DNA of 64,000 nucleotides from UBA2330 sp035443185 (GTDB lineage Bacteria; Bacteroidota; Ignavibacteria; Tepidaquicellales; Tepidaquicellaceae): the NCBI GenBank assembly GCA_035443185.1, contig DAORRV010000005.1, positions 1 through 64,000 of the forward strand, read 5' to 3'. Positions within the stretch are counted from its first letter, which is position 1. Each line of letters begins with the position of its first letter. The notes beneath the pieces are model-generated. The model did no database searches. It was not told where the DNA came from and worked only from the letters and a program-made list of their open reading frames with translations. The position numbers and the translations under genes were made by a program. Shown piece by piece: positions 52,485 to 62,341 of this stretch.

Positions 52485-53480
52485 TTAAATTTCTGTAAGG
52501 AAATTAGCAAATTCCTGTGAAGTTATATTTCCAAGGTAATGCTTGAGGTCAATATCAGAAATACCTTCTTTTATTGAAATGTTATCATATTTAAAACCTG
52601 TCAGCTTATTTTCCACTTCGCTCAATTCACCATGACCAAGAAAATCCCCGAATATTTTGAATTCTTTTATAATCCCGTCCTTTACTTGTATCCTTGCATC
52701 AATCTGTCCAAAATCAAATCTCTTCTTTTTCTGTATATTAAATTCAGGTGACCTGCCATAATTCCAGTCCCAAGATCTGTATTTTGATTCGGAAAGTTTT
52801 TTTACTCCTTCAAGCTCATCATCAGAAATAGTATAAAATTTTATATTTTCTTTACCTCCGAAAATAGATTCTGTTATAATATCTTTAAAATCGTAAACTG
52901 ACATATCAATATTTATAAATTCTTTTATATTTGCTACACGGCTTCTTACGGATTTAATTCCTTTACTCTCAATCTTGTCTGTTTGAACGTTCAAAGCTTT
53001 TACTACATTATCGAGATTTGAATTAAACAAAAGTGTTCCGTGGCTGAACATTGACTTAGTATCAGTAAACTGTGCATTCCCTGAGATTTTTCTTTCGCTG
53101 ACAGTAATATCATTTCTTCCGTTGAGCTCAGCATTTATTCCCATTTCCTGCAGAACCTTAATCACAGGCTCAGTAAATAATTTAAAATTATGAATACTCT
53201 GGTGTGAATGTTTTGTCATAAAGCTGAAATTCAGATTGCCTTTGTCATGATATACAGCTCCTCCACCAGAAATTCTTCTTACTATATGAACTCCGTTTTG
53301 CTTAACGTAATCATTATTAACTTCTTCTATAGTATTTTGATGTTTTCCAATTATGACCGAAGGTTCATTTATATAAAATAAAAGATATTCATTTTCCATA
53401 TTCAGATTACGGACGCAATATTCTTCAAGAGCCAGATTGAAAGTCGGATCTGTGATGTTTTGATTATCGATTAAAAGCAT
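52485..53480 (-). CDS. lplA: Lipoate-protein ligase A
   Basis: The 331-residue protein has the LplA catalytic domain: 'LLFYINEPSVIIGKHQNTIE', the lipoyl site 'VRRISGGGAVYHDKGNLNFS' and the lysine-bearing 'ERKISGNAQF'. A C-terminal accessory domain follows (about 245-331, 'RFDFGQIDARIQVKDGII'). It activates free lipoate with ATP and attaches it to E2 or GcvH proteins. The gene for a small membrane protein lies 6 bases upstream on the same strand, so the two are probably co-transcribed. Confidence 0.92.
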   Translation of the reverse strand: MLLIDNQNITDPTFNLALEEYCVRNLNMENEYLLFYINEPSVIIGKHQNTIEEVNNDYVKQNGVHIVRRISGGGAVYHDKGNLNFSFMTKHSHQSIHNFKLFTEPVIKVLQEMGINAELNGRNDITVSERKISGNAQFTDTKSMFSHGTLLFNSNLDNVVKALNVQTDKIESKGIKSVRSRVANIKEFINIDMSVYDFKDIITESIFGGKENIKFYTISDDELEGVKKLSESKYRSWDWNYGRSPEFNIQKKKRFDFGQIDARIQVKDGIIKEFKIFGDFLGHGELSEVENKLTGFKYDNISIKEGISDIDLKHYLGNITSQEFANFLTEI

Positions 53481-53486
53481 TTAAAG

Positions 53487-53864
53487 TTATTTGTTTTCGG
53501 GAATAATGGGGTTCGTAAGCTGTGCTCTGCATTGTTCATCCCATTCTTTAATTTCCACACCGGTGACTTTATTCATTTCACCTTCACTGTATCTGGTTTT
53601 AATTTTTTCGAGCATACATTTACAGAAGGATTTCATAGTTTCCTGTTTACCCATGTCGTCTTTGATTTGAGGCTTATACTTATCGTAGCAATTTTTTACA
53701 AAGACGGAATCCATTTCTGCAGACCATTCGTGAAAAGTCGGATCTTTGTGATTCTGACTATCCATATATATATAAATAACACCTGCTGCTATTATACCGG
53801 CAATAAGAAAGAGCCATAGCCTTTCCTTTTTTGGTGGGTTGTTTGAGTCGTTTATTTTATTCAA
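53487..53864 (-). CDS. Single-pass membrane protein of unknown function
   Basis: A 125-residue protein with a short charged N-terminus, one transmembrane helix ('LWLFLIAGIIAAGVIYIYM', about 17-35) and an extracytoplasmic domain of about 90 residues with four cysteines ('VKNCYDKYKPQ', 'MKSFCKCMLEKIK', 'WDEQCRAQL') that may form two disulfides. The start is TTG (53862-53864); no ATG precedes the helix. No family is recognised. It sits 6 bases upstream of lplA, so it may be expressed with it. Confidence 0.65.
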   Translation of the reverse strand: MNKINDSNNPPKKERLWLFLIAGIIAAGVIYIYMDSQNHKDPTFHEWSAEMDSVFVKNCYDKYKPQIKDDMGKQETMKSFCKCMLEKIKTRYSEGEMNKVTGVEIKEWDEQCRAQLTNPIIPENK

Positions 53865-54023
53865 TTTAAATTTATTTTTTTCAAATATTACAATTATGTT
53901 ATGATTTTTAAATACAGAATCTAATACTTCTTATAAAAAATATTTTTCCAAAAAATCACAATGTTTTAAATTCTCCCTTTTTAGTTTAGTTGAATTTTTG
54001 TTATTTGTAAAAATCAAAAAAAT

Positions 54024-54485
54024 ATGATACCACAATTTAATAATCTCGATCAGAAAGAAACAGAATTAATGCTGGACGCTCCTGCACTTGTAACCTTACT
54101 TATAGCAGGGTCAGACGGCAATATAGAACAAAAGCAGGTAGACTGGGGATCAAAGATCACTCATTTCAGAGCTAAAGACGAAGATTCTATAATGCAAAGT
54201 TATTACATAGAAGTGGAAAAATCTTTTAACGATACACTTGCGCAGTTTATTAATGCATTTCCAAATGATATAGAGGAAAGAGGAAAATTAATAAATAATG
54301 AGCTTATAAAAATAAATGATATTCTTCCAAAGCTTAATAAAGACTTTGCAAAACAGTTTTACAGTGATATGAAAAGTCTTTCCAAACAGATTGCAAAAGC
54401 TACCGGCGGTGTCTGGGGATACGGTTCAATAAGTGCTGAAGAGCAAAAATATCTTGATCTTGATATTATTAATCCTGTTGAGTAA
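54024..54485 (+). CDS. TerB-like alpha-helical protein
   Basis: A 153-residue helical protein. 'ALVTLLIAGSDGNIEQKQVD' matches the start of TerB-like domains with the acidic DGxI motif. Helices follow ('ELIKINDILPKLNKDFAKQF', 'MKSLSKQIAKATGGVWGYGS'), ending 'ISAEEQKYL', as in the family. TerB-like proteins bind divalent metal and are linked to membrane stress. The last residues lie in the first copy of a 71-base tandem duplication; the second copy holds the end of the convergent rmuC gene. ATG start. Confidence 0.75.
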   Translation: MIPQFNNLDQKETELMLDAPALVTLLIAGSDGNIEQKQVDWGSKITHFRAKDEDSIMQSYYIEVEKSFNDTLAQFINAFPNDIEERGKLINNELIKINDILPKLNKDFAKQFYSDMKSLSKQIAKATGGVWGYGSISAEEQKYLDLDIINPVE

Positions 54486-54597
54486 TTAAATCTGAATCAG
54501 GATCTTCAATTTCTTCAAGCCGACGTGATCTTGATATTATTAATCCTGTTGAGTAATTAAATCTGAATCAGGATCTTCAATTTCTTCAAGCCGACGT
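54456..54597. repeat. Exact 71-base tandem duplication
   Basis: Bases 54456-54526 are repeated without any change at 54527-54597 (the match extends one base to the left). Copy 1 holds the 3' end of the TerB-like gene; copy 2 the 3' end of rmuC. The unit length is not a multiple of three. In a single-copy version the two convergent genes would overlap by 17 bases. Confidence 0.95.
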
Positions 54598-55889
54598 AAA
54601 ATATTTTCGGGCAGAGACTTATTGGTTTCTGCCCCGAGTTTTTTAATTCTCTCTATTCTTCCTATTATTGTGTCACCTTTCTTTTTTGATTCAAAAAGTT
54701 TGTTCATAGCACTGCTGTAATTTTCTTTTGAATCGTCGATTTTATTTCCAAGCGTAACGAGATCATTTATAAACCCGTGAAATTTATCATACAAAGCTCC
54801 GCTCTCGTTTGCAATTTCAATCACATTTTTTCTCTGTCTTTCCTGTTTCCATATAAATGAAATTGTTTTCATGGTAGCGAGAAGTGTCGAAGTGGAAACG
54901 GGCAGCACATTTTTTTCAAGAGCTCTTTCTATCATTTCTGTGTTTTCTTTCAGCACGGAATGAAGAGCAGGCTCAATAGGTACAAACATGATTACGTAAT
55001 CAGGCGGATTTATTCCGTAAAGTTTTGGATAATTCTTTGAACTCAAATCTGATATGTGATTCATTATATTTTTTAAATGCTCTTTGAGAAATGAAGCTTT
55101 GTCATTATCATTTTCAGAATTAAAATAATTTTCGTATGCGACAAGAGAAACCTTGGAATCTATGATCAGATTTCTGTCTTCAGGTAAGTTGATAATATAA
55201 TCGGGTCTGAAAACATTTCCTCCTGCATCAAGAAGTGTTTCTTGTTTTCTGTAATGTATATCTTTTTCGAGACCGGCTTTTTCGAGAATCAGCTCAAGCT
55301 GCAGTTCACCCCAGTTACCCTGAAGTTTTTTGTCACCTTTAAGCGCACCGGTCAGTCTGTTTGTATCTTCACTTACCTGCTGATTTAGCTTTACGATCTG
55401 TTCAAGTTCTTTTTTCAGAGAAATTCTTTCACGCGTCTCTTCTTTAAATGTATCGTCAACCTTTTTTTCAAAATCCGATATCTTTTCTTTTAAGGGTTTT
55501 AGAATATCACCAATGTTCTTTTCATTAAGCTCAGTAAATTTTTTCCCTTTCTCTTCAAGCAGTTCATTAGAAAGATTTTTGAATTCGGTTTTGAAAATGT
55601 TGTGCAGATCTTCCATATCAGATTTCTGAACTTCAAGTTTTTCTGTTAAATTTTTTGAATGTTCTTCGGTGCGGGCAAGAGATCTGTTCAATTCTAAAAT
55701 TTCAGATTCCTTTATAGCTAAATTCTTTTTTTCATTTTCATAAAGGTCTTTCGGAATGTAATTTGATTCGATCTCTTTAAGTGATAATCCTTTATCCTTT
55801 TCTGAAATGAGTTTAATTATTATCCATGCGATGAAGAATCCTGATATCAGCGCGATCACCAAATAAAGTATATTGCCTGATGACTCCAT
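54540..55889 (-). CDS. rmuC: DNA recombination protein RmuC
   Basis: The 449-residue protein has an N-terminal membrane helix (about 6-25, 'LYLVIALISGFFIAWIIIKL'), a long coiled coil (about 40-180) and the RmuC nuclease-like core: 'LKGDKKLQGNWGELQLELIL', 'LDAGGNVFRPDYIINLPEDR', 'IIDSKVSLVAYENYF' and 'YVIMFVPIEPALHSVL'. This core resembles restriction-endonuclease folds. RmuC limits certain recombination events, presumably as a nuclease. It converges with the TerB-like gene within the tandem duplication. ATG start. Confidence 0.92.
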   Translation of the reverse strand: MESSGNILYLVIALISGFFIAWIIIKLISEKDKGLSLKEIESNYIPKDLYENEKKNLAIKESEILELNRSLARTEEHSKNLTEKLEVQKSDMEDLHNIFKTEFKNLSNELLEEKGKKFTELNEKNIGDILKPLKEKISDFEKKVDDTFKEETRERISLKKELEQIVKLNQQVSEDTNRLTGALKGDKKLQGNWGELQLELILEKAGLEKDIHYRKQETLLDAGGNVFRPDYIINLPEDRNLIIDSKVSLVAYENYFNSENDNDKASFLKEHLKNIMNHISDLSSKNYPKLYGINPPDYVIMFVPIEPALHSVLKENTEMIERALEKNVLPVSTSTLLATMKTISFIWKQERQRKNVIEIANESGALYDKFHGFINDLVTLGNKIDDSKENYSSAMNKLFESKKKGDTIIGRIERIKKLGAETNKSLPENILRRLEEIEDPDSDLITQQD

Positions 55890-56101
55890 ATTTGTTTGAT
55901 TAATTTAATGAGTCTGATAATTTACAAATTCAGTATTGTAAAATAAATATTAATCTGATTTGAATTTTTTGAAAAAGTAATTTAATCAAAATTAGCTGAT
56001 GGAGAATTTAAAAAACTCAATAAAAAATTTTACTTTGTAACTACATTTAAAAATAAAGATATTAATACTCATTGCAACTGAAAGACCGGTTAAATTAATT
56101 A

Positions 56102-58228
56102 TTGAATAAAAATTTAAAATATTTTTACGGTATATTTTCCCTGCTGATACTTACTTTGATCTGCAGCATCATCTTTATGAAATGCACTGATGATAGTGAT
56201 GACAGAGATAAAGTATTATCAAAACTTCATGAGAAATATTATTATCTGAATCTATATGAAGATGTAAAATATACAGGTACAGAAAAATGTGTTTCATGTC
56301 ACAATGACATTGGTGAGACTTTTCATCACACGGGAATGGGTAGTTCACTTTATAAACCTGAAGCAGGAAATGAAATTGAAATTTACGAAAAGGATAATAT
56401 TATCTATGACGGGAAAAATGATCTGTATTACGAAGCTTACAGAAAGGATGGAAATTATTTTCAGAGAGAATTCAGAAAAGATGAGAATGGAAATCTCATT
56501 CACTCTCTTGAAAAAAAAGTAGATTATATAATAGGTTCCGGATTTAACACCCGCAGCTATTTGTATCAGGATAATGGATTCTTTTATGAGATGCCGATGT
56601 CATGGTTTACGGAAAAATCAAAATGGGATCTGAGCCCTGGCTATCAGAGACTGAATCTCAGATTCCGAAGAGAGATCAATCAGGAATGTATGAATTGTCA
56701 TAATTCATATTCGGGATATTTTGAATTTTCAGAAAATAAATTTAAAATGCCAATAGCTGAAGGCATTGGATGCGAAAGATGTCATGGACCGGGTGAACTT
56801 CATGTCAGAAGATTTACTGATAAGGATAATTTTTTTACGGCTATAGAAAGTGACACTATTGACAGGACAATTGTAAATCCTGCAGATCTGCCGCTTGAAG
56901 AAAAACTTTCTGTTTGTTTTCAATGTCATCTGCAGGGAGATGTTAGGGTTTTTACTGACGGGAAAAAGCAGTCGGATTTCAGACCTGGTATGAAGCTGTC
57001 TGATGTGAAGACAGTTTTTGTTCAGGATGATGTTTCCGAAGGAGATTTTAAGATCGCATCGCATGCAGAGCGTATGTTTCTCAGCAGTTGTTTTAAAAAT
57101 TCCGACGGAGGGATGACATGTCTTACCTGTCACGATCCTCATGTTACAGTTGGAAATTCAACAAAAGAATTTTTTAACAATAAATGTCTTGGCTGTCATC
57201 AACAGAATTCATTGTCTCCTTCAAAGACAAACGTCGACCATAAAGAAGGCAGTAACTGTATCAGTTGTCACATGAAACAGGGGAATACTTCGGATATACT
57301 TCATGTAAACTTTACTGATCACTGGATCAGAAAAAAGACAGGTGTAGAATCAGATAAAATATCCGGTGATGAAAATTCACAGGCAGATAAGAGTGTCATT
57401 CCTGTCACTCTAAAAAATTTTGAATTTACGGTCAATGAAAAAAATAAAAATTCAGGTCTGGATCTCGGGATTGCATATGTAATTTATTATGAAACGAAAC
57501 ATCCGCATCAGGAATATCTTAAGCGGGCACAGCCTTTACTGGAGGCGGGAGTAAAGACAGATCCGGAAAACAGGTCAGCGCTGTATTATCTTGGATCAGC
57601 ATATTATCTCGATAACAAATATTCTGAATCTGTAAATATTCTCGAGTTACTTATTGCAAAAGATACAGGAAATGCCGAAGCTTTTATCAGACTCGGAGCA
57701 GCATATGAAAAGTCCGGTAATACACAAAAGGCAATTGAGTCTTATGAAAAAGCATTGAATATTTTCCCTGAGAATGTAAAACTTTTAAACAGTCTCGGTA
57801 ATGTTTATTATTCATCTGGTAAGATAAATGAAGCTGTGGAGACTTACAAAAGAGGTATAAAAATAATTAAGGATAATCCGATCATTCTCACAAATCTCGG
57901 TGACATAAGTTTATATAAACTGGAAAATCCTGATGCTGCTTTCAATTATCTAAACAAGGCACTCGAATATGATCCTGATAAAAAGGAAACTCTGAACAAT
58001 CTCGGTAATGCATATCTGATAACGGGAAATAAAAATGAAGCTGAAAAGATATTTAAAAGAGTATTAAAGCTCGATGCAAATAATGCACTGGCACTTGGAA
58101 ATCTTGCAGTCATTTATGAAGACAACGGAAATATAAACGAAGCTCTGAAGATGTTAAAGAAAATACTTGAGAATGATCCTAATGATAAAAGAGCTAAGGA
58201 AATGCTTTCTAAGCTTAAGGGGAAATAA
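56102..58228 (+). CDS. Seven-haem cytochrome c with C-terminal TPR repeats
   Basis: The 708-residue protein begins with a hydrophobic signal or anchor helix (about 8-27), followed by a lipobox-like 'IIFMKC'. It has seven CxxCH haem sites: 63-67, 196-200, 224-228, 272-276, 340-344, 362-366 and 386-390. Residues about 455-708 form six or seven tetratricopeptide repeats such as 'AEAFIRLGAAYEKSGNTQKA'. The layout resembles cytochrome c554-type multihaem proteins with a TPR tail. The start is TTG (56102-56104); an in-frame stop lies two codons upstream. It should act in periplasmic or outer-membrane electron transfer, with TPRs binding a partner. Confidence 0.88.
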   Translation: MNKNLKYFYGIFSLLILTLICSIIFMKCTDDSDDRDKVLSKLHEKYYYLNLYEDVKYTGTEKCVSCHNDIGETFHHTGMGSSLYKPEAGNEIEIYEKDNIIYDGKNDLYYEAYRKDGNYFQREFRKDENGNLIHSLEKKVDYIIGSGFNTRSYLYQDNGFFYEMPMSWFTEKSKWDLSPGYQRLNLRFRREINQECMNCHNSYSGYFEFSENKFKMPIAEGIGCERCHGPGELHVRRFTDKDNFFTAIESDTIDRTIVNPADLPLEEKLSVCFQCHLQGDVRVFTDGKKQSDFRPGMKLSDVKTVFVQDDVSEGDFKIASHAERMFLSSCFKNSDGGMTCLTCHDPHVTVGNSTKEFFNNKCLGCHQQNSLSPSKTNVDHKEGSNCISCHMKQGNTSDILHVNFTDHWIRKKTGVESDKISGDENSQADKSVIPVTLKNFEFTVNEKNKNSGLDLGIAYVIYYETKHPHQEYLKRAQPLLEAGVKTDPENRSALYYLGSAYYLDNKYSESVNILELLIAKDTGNAEAFIRLGAAYEKSGNTQKAIESYEKALNIFPENVKLLNSLGNVYYSSGKINEAVETYKRGIKIIKDNPIILTNLGDISLYKLENPDAAFNYLNKALEYDPDKKETLNNLGNAYLITGNKNEAEKIFKRVLKLDANNALALGNLAVIYEDNGNINEALKMLKKILENDPNDKRAKEMLSKLKGK

Positions 58229-58294
58229 ATATTTTATCTTAATTCACTCAGAATCCGAAGATCACGTGACATTACAGAAATCACAGAAAAAAAA

Positions 58295-58324
58295 TACCGC
58301 AAATAAAATTAATTATTTGCGGTA
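58295..58324 (-). terminator. Rho-independent terminator on the minus strand
   Basis: TACCGCAAATAA and TTATTTGCGGTA form a perfect 12-base stem with a 6-base loop. On the minus strand the stem runs into eight T (58287-58294), 53 bases past the stop of the choice-of-anchor B gene. Confidence 0.85.
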
Positions 58325-58376
58325 TAATTTAAATATCTGATTAAGTATTTGTAATTTTAAATTTATAAATTGAAAT

Positions 58377-59738
58377 TTATTTAGTCAGGATCATCTTTTT
58401 TGTTGAGACGAAATTACCTGCGTTGATCGTATAGAAATAAACTCCCGATGCGAGTCCATCTGCTTTGAACTCAGCTGAATAGCTTCCTTTCTGTTGAACT
58501 TCATTTACAAGTGTTCGGACCTGTCTGCCAAGTTCATCAGTTACAGTAATTTTTACAAACTCCTGATTCGGCAGATAGTAAGTAATGTTTGTCAGCGGAT
58601 TAAAAGGGTTTGGATAATTTTGTGACAAGGTATAATTGTCTGCAATTTCAGTACTGTTATTATTTATTGAAGTTGTATTTCCTACTTTAAGAACGTACAG
58701 ACCGGTAGAGATATCACTAGCGATGATATTTCCCGATGGCAGATAAGGATAGACATTCCAGCAGCCCTGATATGCAGTACTGTTAGTGCCGGGATAAGTA
58801 TCATAGTGACCGACCTCAACAGGCAGAGAAGGATTTGAAATATCATAAACTATTACACCTGCTCTATAATGTGAAAGATAAAGTGAGTCGCCTTTTATGT
58901 AGGCATTGTGAACCATTGACGCACTGTCATAAGGAATGATCTCTGATAATCTGACCTGATTTGAAAAATCCGAAATGTCCCAGAGAATTGCATGATTTGT
59001 GCCACCTTCATCAGTGGTCACCAGAATGTTTCTATCATCAGTGGTCCATGCGTTATGAGTAACAGCAGAAGGGTAAGTGAATTCGCGGATAAATTTTATT
59101 GAGTCCTTATTTGTCGCATCAAGAAAAACCATAAATCCCTGATTAATAGAAGCTGCATAGATAGTATCATTCTTTATAAAGCAATCATGTACATATCGGG
59201 TACCCCATTGTCCTCTCTTTACAGGATTTTCCGGATCGAGGAGATCAAGAATAAAGACACCGCCGTTATTATAATTTCCGCCGCTGCTGTACAGGAATCT
59301 TCCATCCTGAGAGATTGAGTGGGATCGGGTATAACCGGTGAATGTGTAATTTTTTACAAAATGAATTGAATCCGGAAGATACTGCAGATCCACGATCTGA
59401 ACACCAGATCCGCCTTCAGATACGATATATAAGTAATGCGAATAAGTTTTCATTTCTCTGTAATTATAAAAAGAGCCTGGTCCTGCGACCGTACCTTTGT
59501 TAATTATATTATCAGGATTAGTAACGTCATAGACGGTAGTACCGGCATAATGACCGATGATCGCATATTCTCTGCCATTTGCTACATATCCCCAGCAAGC
59601 TGCATAGTGCCAGCCGCCAGGAGTTCCGCCTGCTGTATATTCATTTGCTGATCCAAGCATCTGCATATTGCTTACAGACTGAGAAAGAGAAATTCCATAA
59701 AATGCAAACAGCATTATAAGTGTTAATATTTTATTCAT
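58377..59738 (-). CDS. Secreted choice-of-anchor B (LVIVD-repeat) protein with T9SS sorting domain
   Basis: The 453-residue protein has a signal peptide (1-19, 'FYGISLSQ'). A propeller-like body of LVIVD-type repeats follows, each with 'VYDVTNPDN'-like or 'VYDISNPSLPVEVG' segments; these make it a choice-of-anchor B family member. It ends with a T9SS domain from 'YTLSQNYPNPFNPLTNITYY' to 'STKKMILTK'. It should be exported by the T9SS and kept at the surface or released. A strong terminator follows on the minus strand. ATG start; single gene. Confidence 0.9.
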   Translation of the reverse strand: MNKILTLIMLFAFYGISLSQSVSNMQMLGSANEYTAGGTPGGWHYAACWGYVANGREYAIIGHYAGTTVYDVTNPDNIINKGTVAGPGSFYNYREMKTYSHYLYIVSEGGSGVQIVDLQYLPDSIHFVKNYTFTGYTRSHSISQDGRFLYSSGGNYNNGGVFILDLLDPENPVKRGQWGTRYVHDCFIKNDTIYAASINQGFMVFLDATNKDSIKFIREFTYPSAVTHNAWTTDDRNILVTTDEGGTNHAILWDISDFSNQVRLSEIIPYDSASMVHNAYIKGDSLYLSHYRAGVIVYDISNPSLPVEVGHYDTYPGTNSTAYQGCWNVYPYLPSGNIIASDISTGLYVLKVGNTTSINNNSTEIADNYTLSQNYPNPFNPLTNITYYLPNQEFVKITVTDELGRQVRTLVNEVQQKGSYSAEFKADGLASGVYFYTINAGNFVSTKKMILTK

Positions 59739-60003
59739 AGAAATTAAATTTTAATAATAATTTTACAATAATATATATTTAATGAAATTTAAAAAAAACA
59801 TTAATTACAAATTTATATTAAATCTCAGTTTTAAAAATCTTAGTTAATTCAGATGTGTAGTTTTTGAAATAAAACATATTGATTTTGATGTTTCGAAAGA
59901 ATTAAAAAACCGAATATTATATTTAGCATAAAATATGTATTTTAGAAAACTAACTAAAATTTAACGAGAAGAAATAGTTAAAAAAGGACAAAAATTATAT
60001 AAA

Positions 60004-60639
60004 ATGAATACTGCAAGCACAATAGTCCAAAAAATTGTAATTACTTTGAGAAAAGAAATTACAAACGGTATTTTAAAATCCGGCGCACATTTAACAGAAA
60101 CGTCGGTATCTAAAAATTTCAACGTCAGCCGCGTACCTGTCAGAGAAGCATTTCGAATACTACAAAGTGAAGGATACATAGATCTGATCCATAACAGAGG
60201 GGGTTTTGTAAAAAGTGTTTCACGTGATAATGCAATTGAGAATGGAGAGATATATGTACTGCTTGTACCTATGATCCTTAAGAAAGCAATTCCAAATTAT
60301 ACAAAATCAACTTTTAAAAAAGCTCATGCAATTCTTGATAAAATTGAGAACTGCGAAAAATACTGTGATTCCAGTTATCTCGTATGGGATTTTGCTAAAG
60401 TAATTTATTCTCCTTCAAAAATGGAACTTTCCATGAAAATAATTAACGACATTTACAGTCAGGGTATCAGAGCACTGAATGATTATTTTGAAATTGAAGA
60501 CACTACAAAAGTTACAATTGATAGTCACAGAGAATTTGTAAATCTTTGCGAAATAAAAAAGTTTGATGAAGCTGTTGAACTTTGGATTAATCATGTAGAA
60601 CACGTAAAGGAAAGGATTATAAATAGTTTACCTGACTGA
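60004..60639 (+). CDS. GntR-family transcriptional regulator (FadR-like)
   Basis: A 211-residue regulator. The winged helix-turn-helix spans about 1-75, with 'LTETSVSKNFNVSRVPVREA' and 'FRILQSEGYIDLIHNRGGFV' as the recognition part and wing. The C-terminal domain is all-helical like FCD/FadC effector domains ('DSHREFVNLCEIKKFDEAVE'), with histidines that could bind metal. Nearby genes (radA, a T9SS cargo) give no clear target. ATG start. It converges with radA. Confidence 0.9.
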   Translation: MNTASTIVQKIVITLRKEITNGILKSGAHLTETSVSKNFNVSRVPVREAFRILQSEGYIDLIHNRGGFVKSVSRDNAIENGEIYVLLVPMILKKAIPNYTKSTFKKAHAILDKIENCEKYCDSSYLVWDFAKVIYSPSKMELSMKIINDIYSQGIRALNDYFEIEDTTKVTIDSHREFVNLCEIKKFDEAVELWINHVEHVKERIINSLPD

Positions 60640-60686
60640 CCTGTTATAAATCTTCCTGTATAAGTTTAATATAGAAGAATAAAATA

Positions 60687-62051
60687 TTAGAATAGTTTAT
60701 CAACAGCGTCATTTATTTTTTCAACTCCTGTTACTTCAGCATTAAATTTCTTTGAGTTAATATTTTTCAGATTACCTTTTGGAATTATTATTCTTTTAAA
60801 TCCAAGCTTAGCTGCTTCAGTGATTCTTCTTTCAGCATAAGAAATTGTCCTGACCTCTCCTGATAATCCAATCTCACCGAGTAATACAGTTTCAGAATCC
60901 ACAGGAATATCGCGGAATGAAGAATAGATGCTCATTGCAACTGCAAGGTCCGTTGCCGGCTCTTCGATCTTAATACCTCCTGCAATATTTAAAAATATAT
61001 CCGACTTATTTAAAAATATCCCGAGCTTTTTTTCAAGTACGGCGACTATTATGTTCAGCTTTTTATAATCGAATCCCATGGAAGTTCGCTGTGGAATCCC
61101 ATAGTTAGATGAAGTAACAAGAGCCTGAACTTCTATTAAAATTGGTCTGGTACCTTCGACTGAGGCTGATATAACGCAACCCGACGCACCATAATTTCTC
61201 TGAGACAAAAATACTTCACTTGGATTGAGAACTTCTTTCAGACCCATGTCGGTCATTTCAAAAATCCCGATCTCGTTTGTAGAGCCGAATCTGTTTTTAA
61301 TTCCTCTTAGTATTCTGAATGAATGAGTTCTTTCGCCTTCGAATTGCAATACAACGTCCACCATATGTTCAAGAACTTTCGGACCGGCTATCATTCCTTC
61401 TTTTGTAATATGTCCGACAATGAATATTGAAAAATTATTTTTTTTGGCAAGGTGCATGAGTAATGCAGTAGATTCACGAAGCTGTGAAACTGTACCCGGA
61501 GCGCTTTCAATCTCAGGTCTGAAAACAGTTTGTATAGAATCAACAATTACAATGTCAGGTATTTCTATTTCAATGACAGCGTTTATGATGTCGAGATTTG
61601 TTTCAGAAAGTATATAGAAATTTCCCAGGTCATAATTTAGTCTGTCAGAACGAAGTTTGATCTGGGCTGCTGATTCTTCACCGCTTACATACAGAATTTT
61701 TTTATCATTAATTTTTTCAGCAAGCTGCAGCATTAGTGTAGATTTTCCAATACCCGGATCACCTCCGATGAGGATGACAGAACTTTCGACAATACCGCCT
61801 CCGAGAACGCGGTCAAGCTCAGATATGTGTGTAAGAGTTCGTGATTCATTTACGGAATCAATTTCGGAGATAAGTCTGTATGAGCCGCGGCTGACTTTAA
61901 CATTTTTGAGCGGAGTTCTGCTGCGGCTGTCAGTGCTTTGAATTTCTTCTACCAGTGTATTCCAGTTGTCACAGTCTGGACATTTGCCGCTCCATCTAAC
62001 GGAAGAGTAGCCGCATGTCTGACATACATATTTAGTCTTAATCTTTGCCAT
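60687..62051 (-). CDS. radA: DNA repair protein RadA (Sms)
   Basis: The 454-residue protein has the N-terminal four-cysteine zinc motif ('YVCQTCGYSSVRWSGKCPDC'), a RecA-like ATPase (Walker A 'LIGGDPGIGKSTLMLQLAEK'; Walker B 'IPDIVIVDSIQTVF'), the RadA-specific 'KNRFGSTNEIGIFEM' motif, and a Lon-type C-terminal domain ('VDSETVLLGEIGLSGEVRTI'). It promotes branch migration in recombinational repair. Length is normal. ATG start. It converges with the GntR gene. Confidence 0.95.
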   Translation of the reverse strand: MAKIKTKYVCQTCGYSSVRWSGKCPDCDNWNTLVEEIQSTDSRSRTPLKNVKVSRGSYRLISEIDSVNESRTLTHISELDRVLGGGIVESSVILIGGDPGIGKSTLMLQLAEKINDKKILYVSGEESAAQIKLRSDRLNYDLGNFYILSETNLDIINAVIEIEIPDIVIVDSIQTVFRPEIESAPGTVSQLRESTALLMHLAKKNNFSIFIVGHITKEGMIAGPKVLEHMVDVVLQFEGERTHSFRILRGIKNRFGSTNEIGIFEMTDMGLKEVLNPSEVFLSQRNYGASGCVISASVEGTRPILIEVQALVTSSNYGIPQRTSMGFDYKKLNIIVAVLEKKLGIFLNKSDIFLNIAGGIKIEEPATDLAVAMSIYSSFRDIPVDSETVLLGEIGLSGEVRTISYAERRITEAAKLGFKRIIIPKGNLKNINSKKFNAEVTGVEKINDAVDKLF

Positions 62052-62341
62052 GTCGTTCGATTTTATTTTTAAATTATCCGAAAATTTCTAAAAAGTTTAT
62101 GCGAATAGAAATCACAGTACTTTTGCAAGTTACTGAAAAACTTTTCAAAGATAATTAAAATGAAGTTTGTATAAAATATTAATCAGGTTTCATTTTTAAA
62201 AAACATGGGATTTGAGAATGGGGAAATAATTTAATTTGCAGTGTTTATAATTTTAAACTATAAGGCAATTTAAAAATTTGTCACGAACGTAATTTTATTC
62301 TGTCTAATATATAAATGTTCATAAATTTAAATATTACAAAA

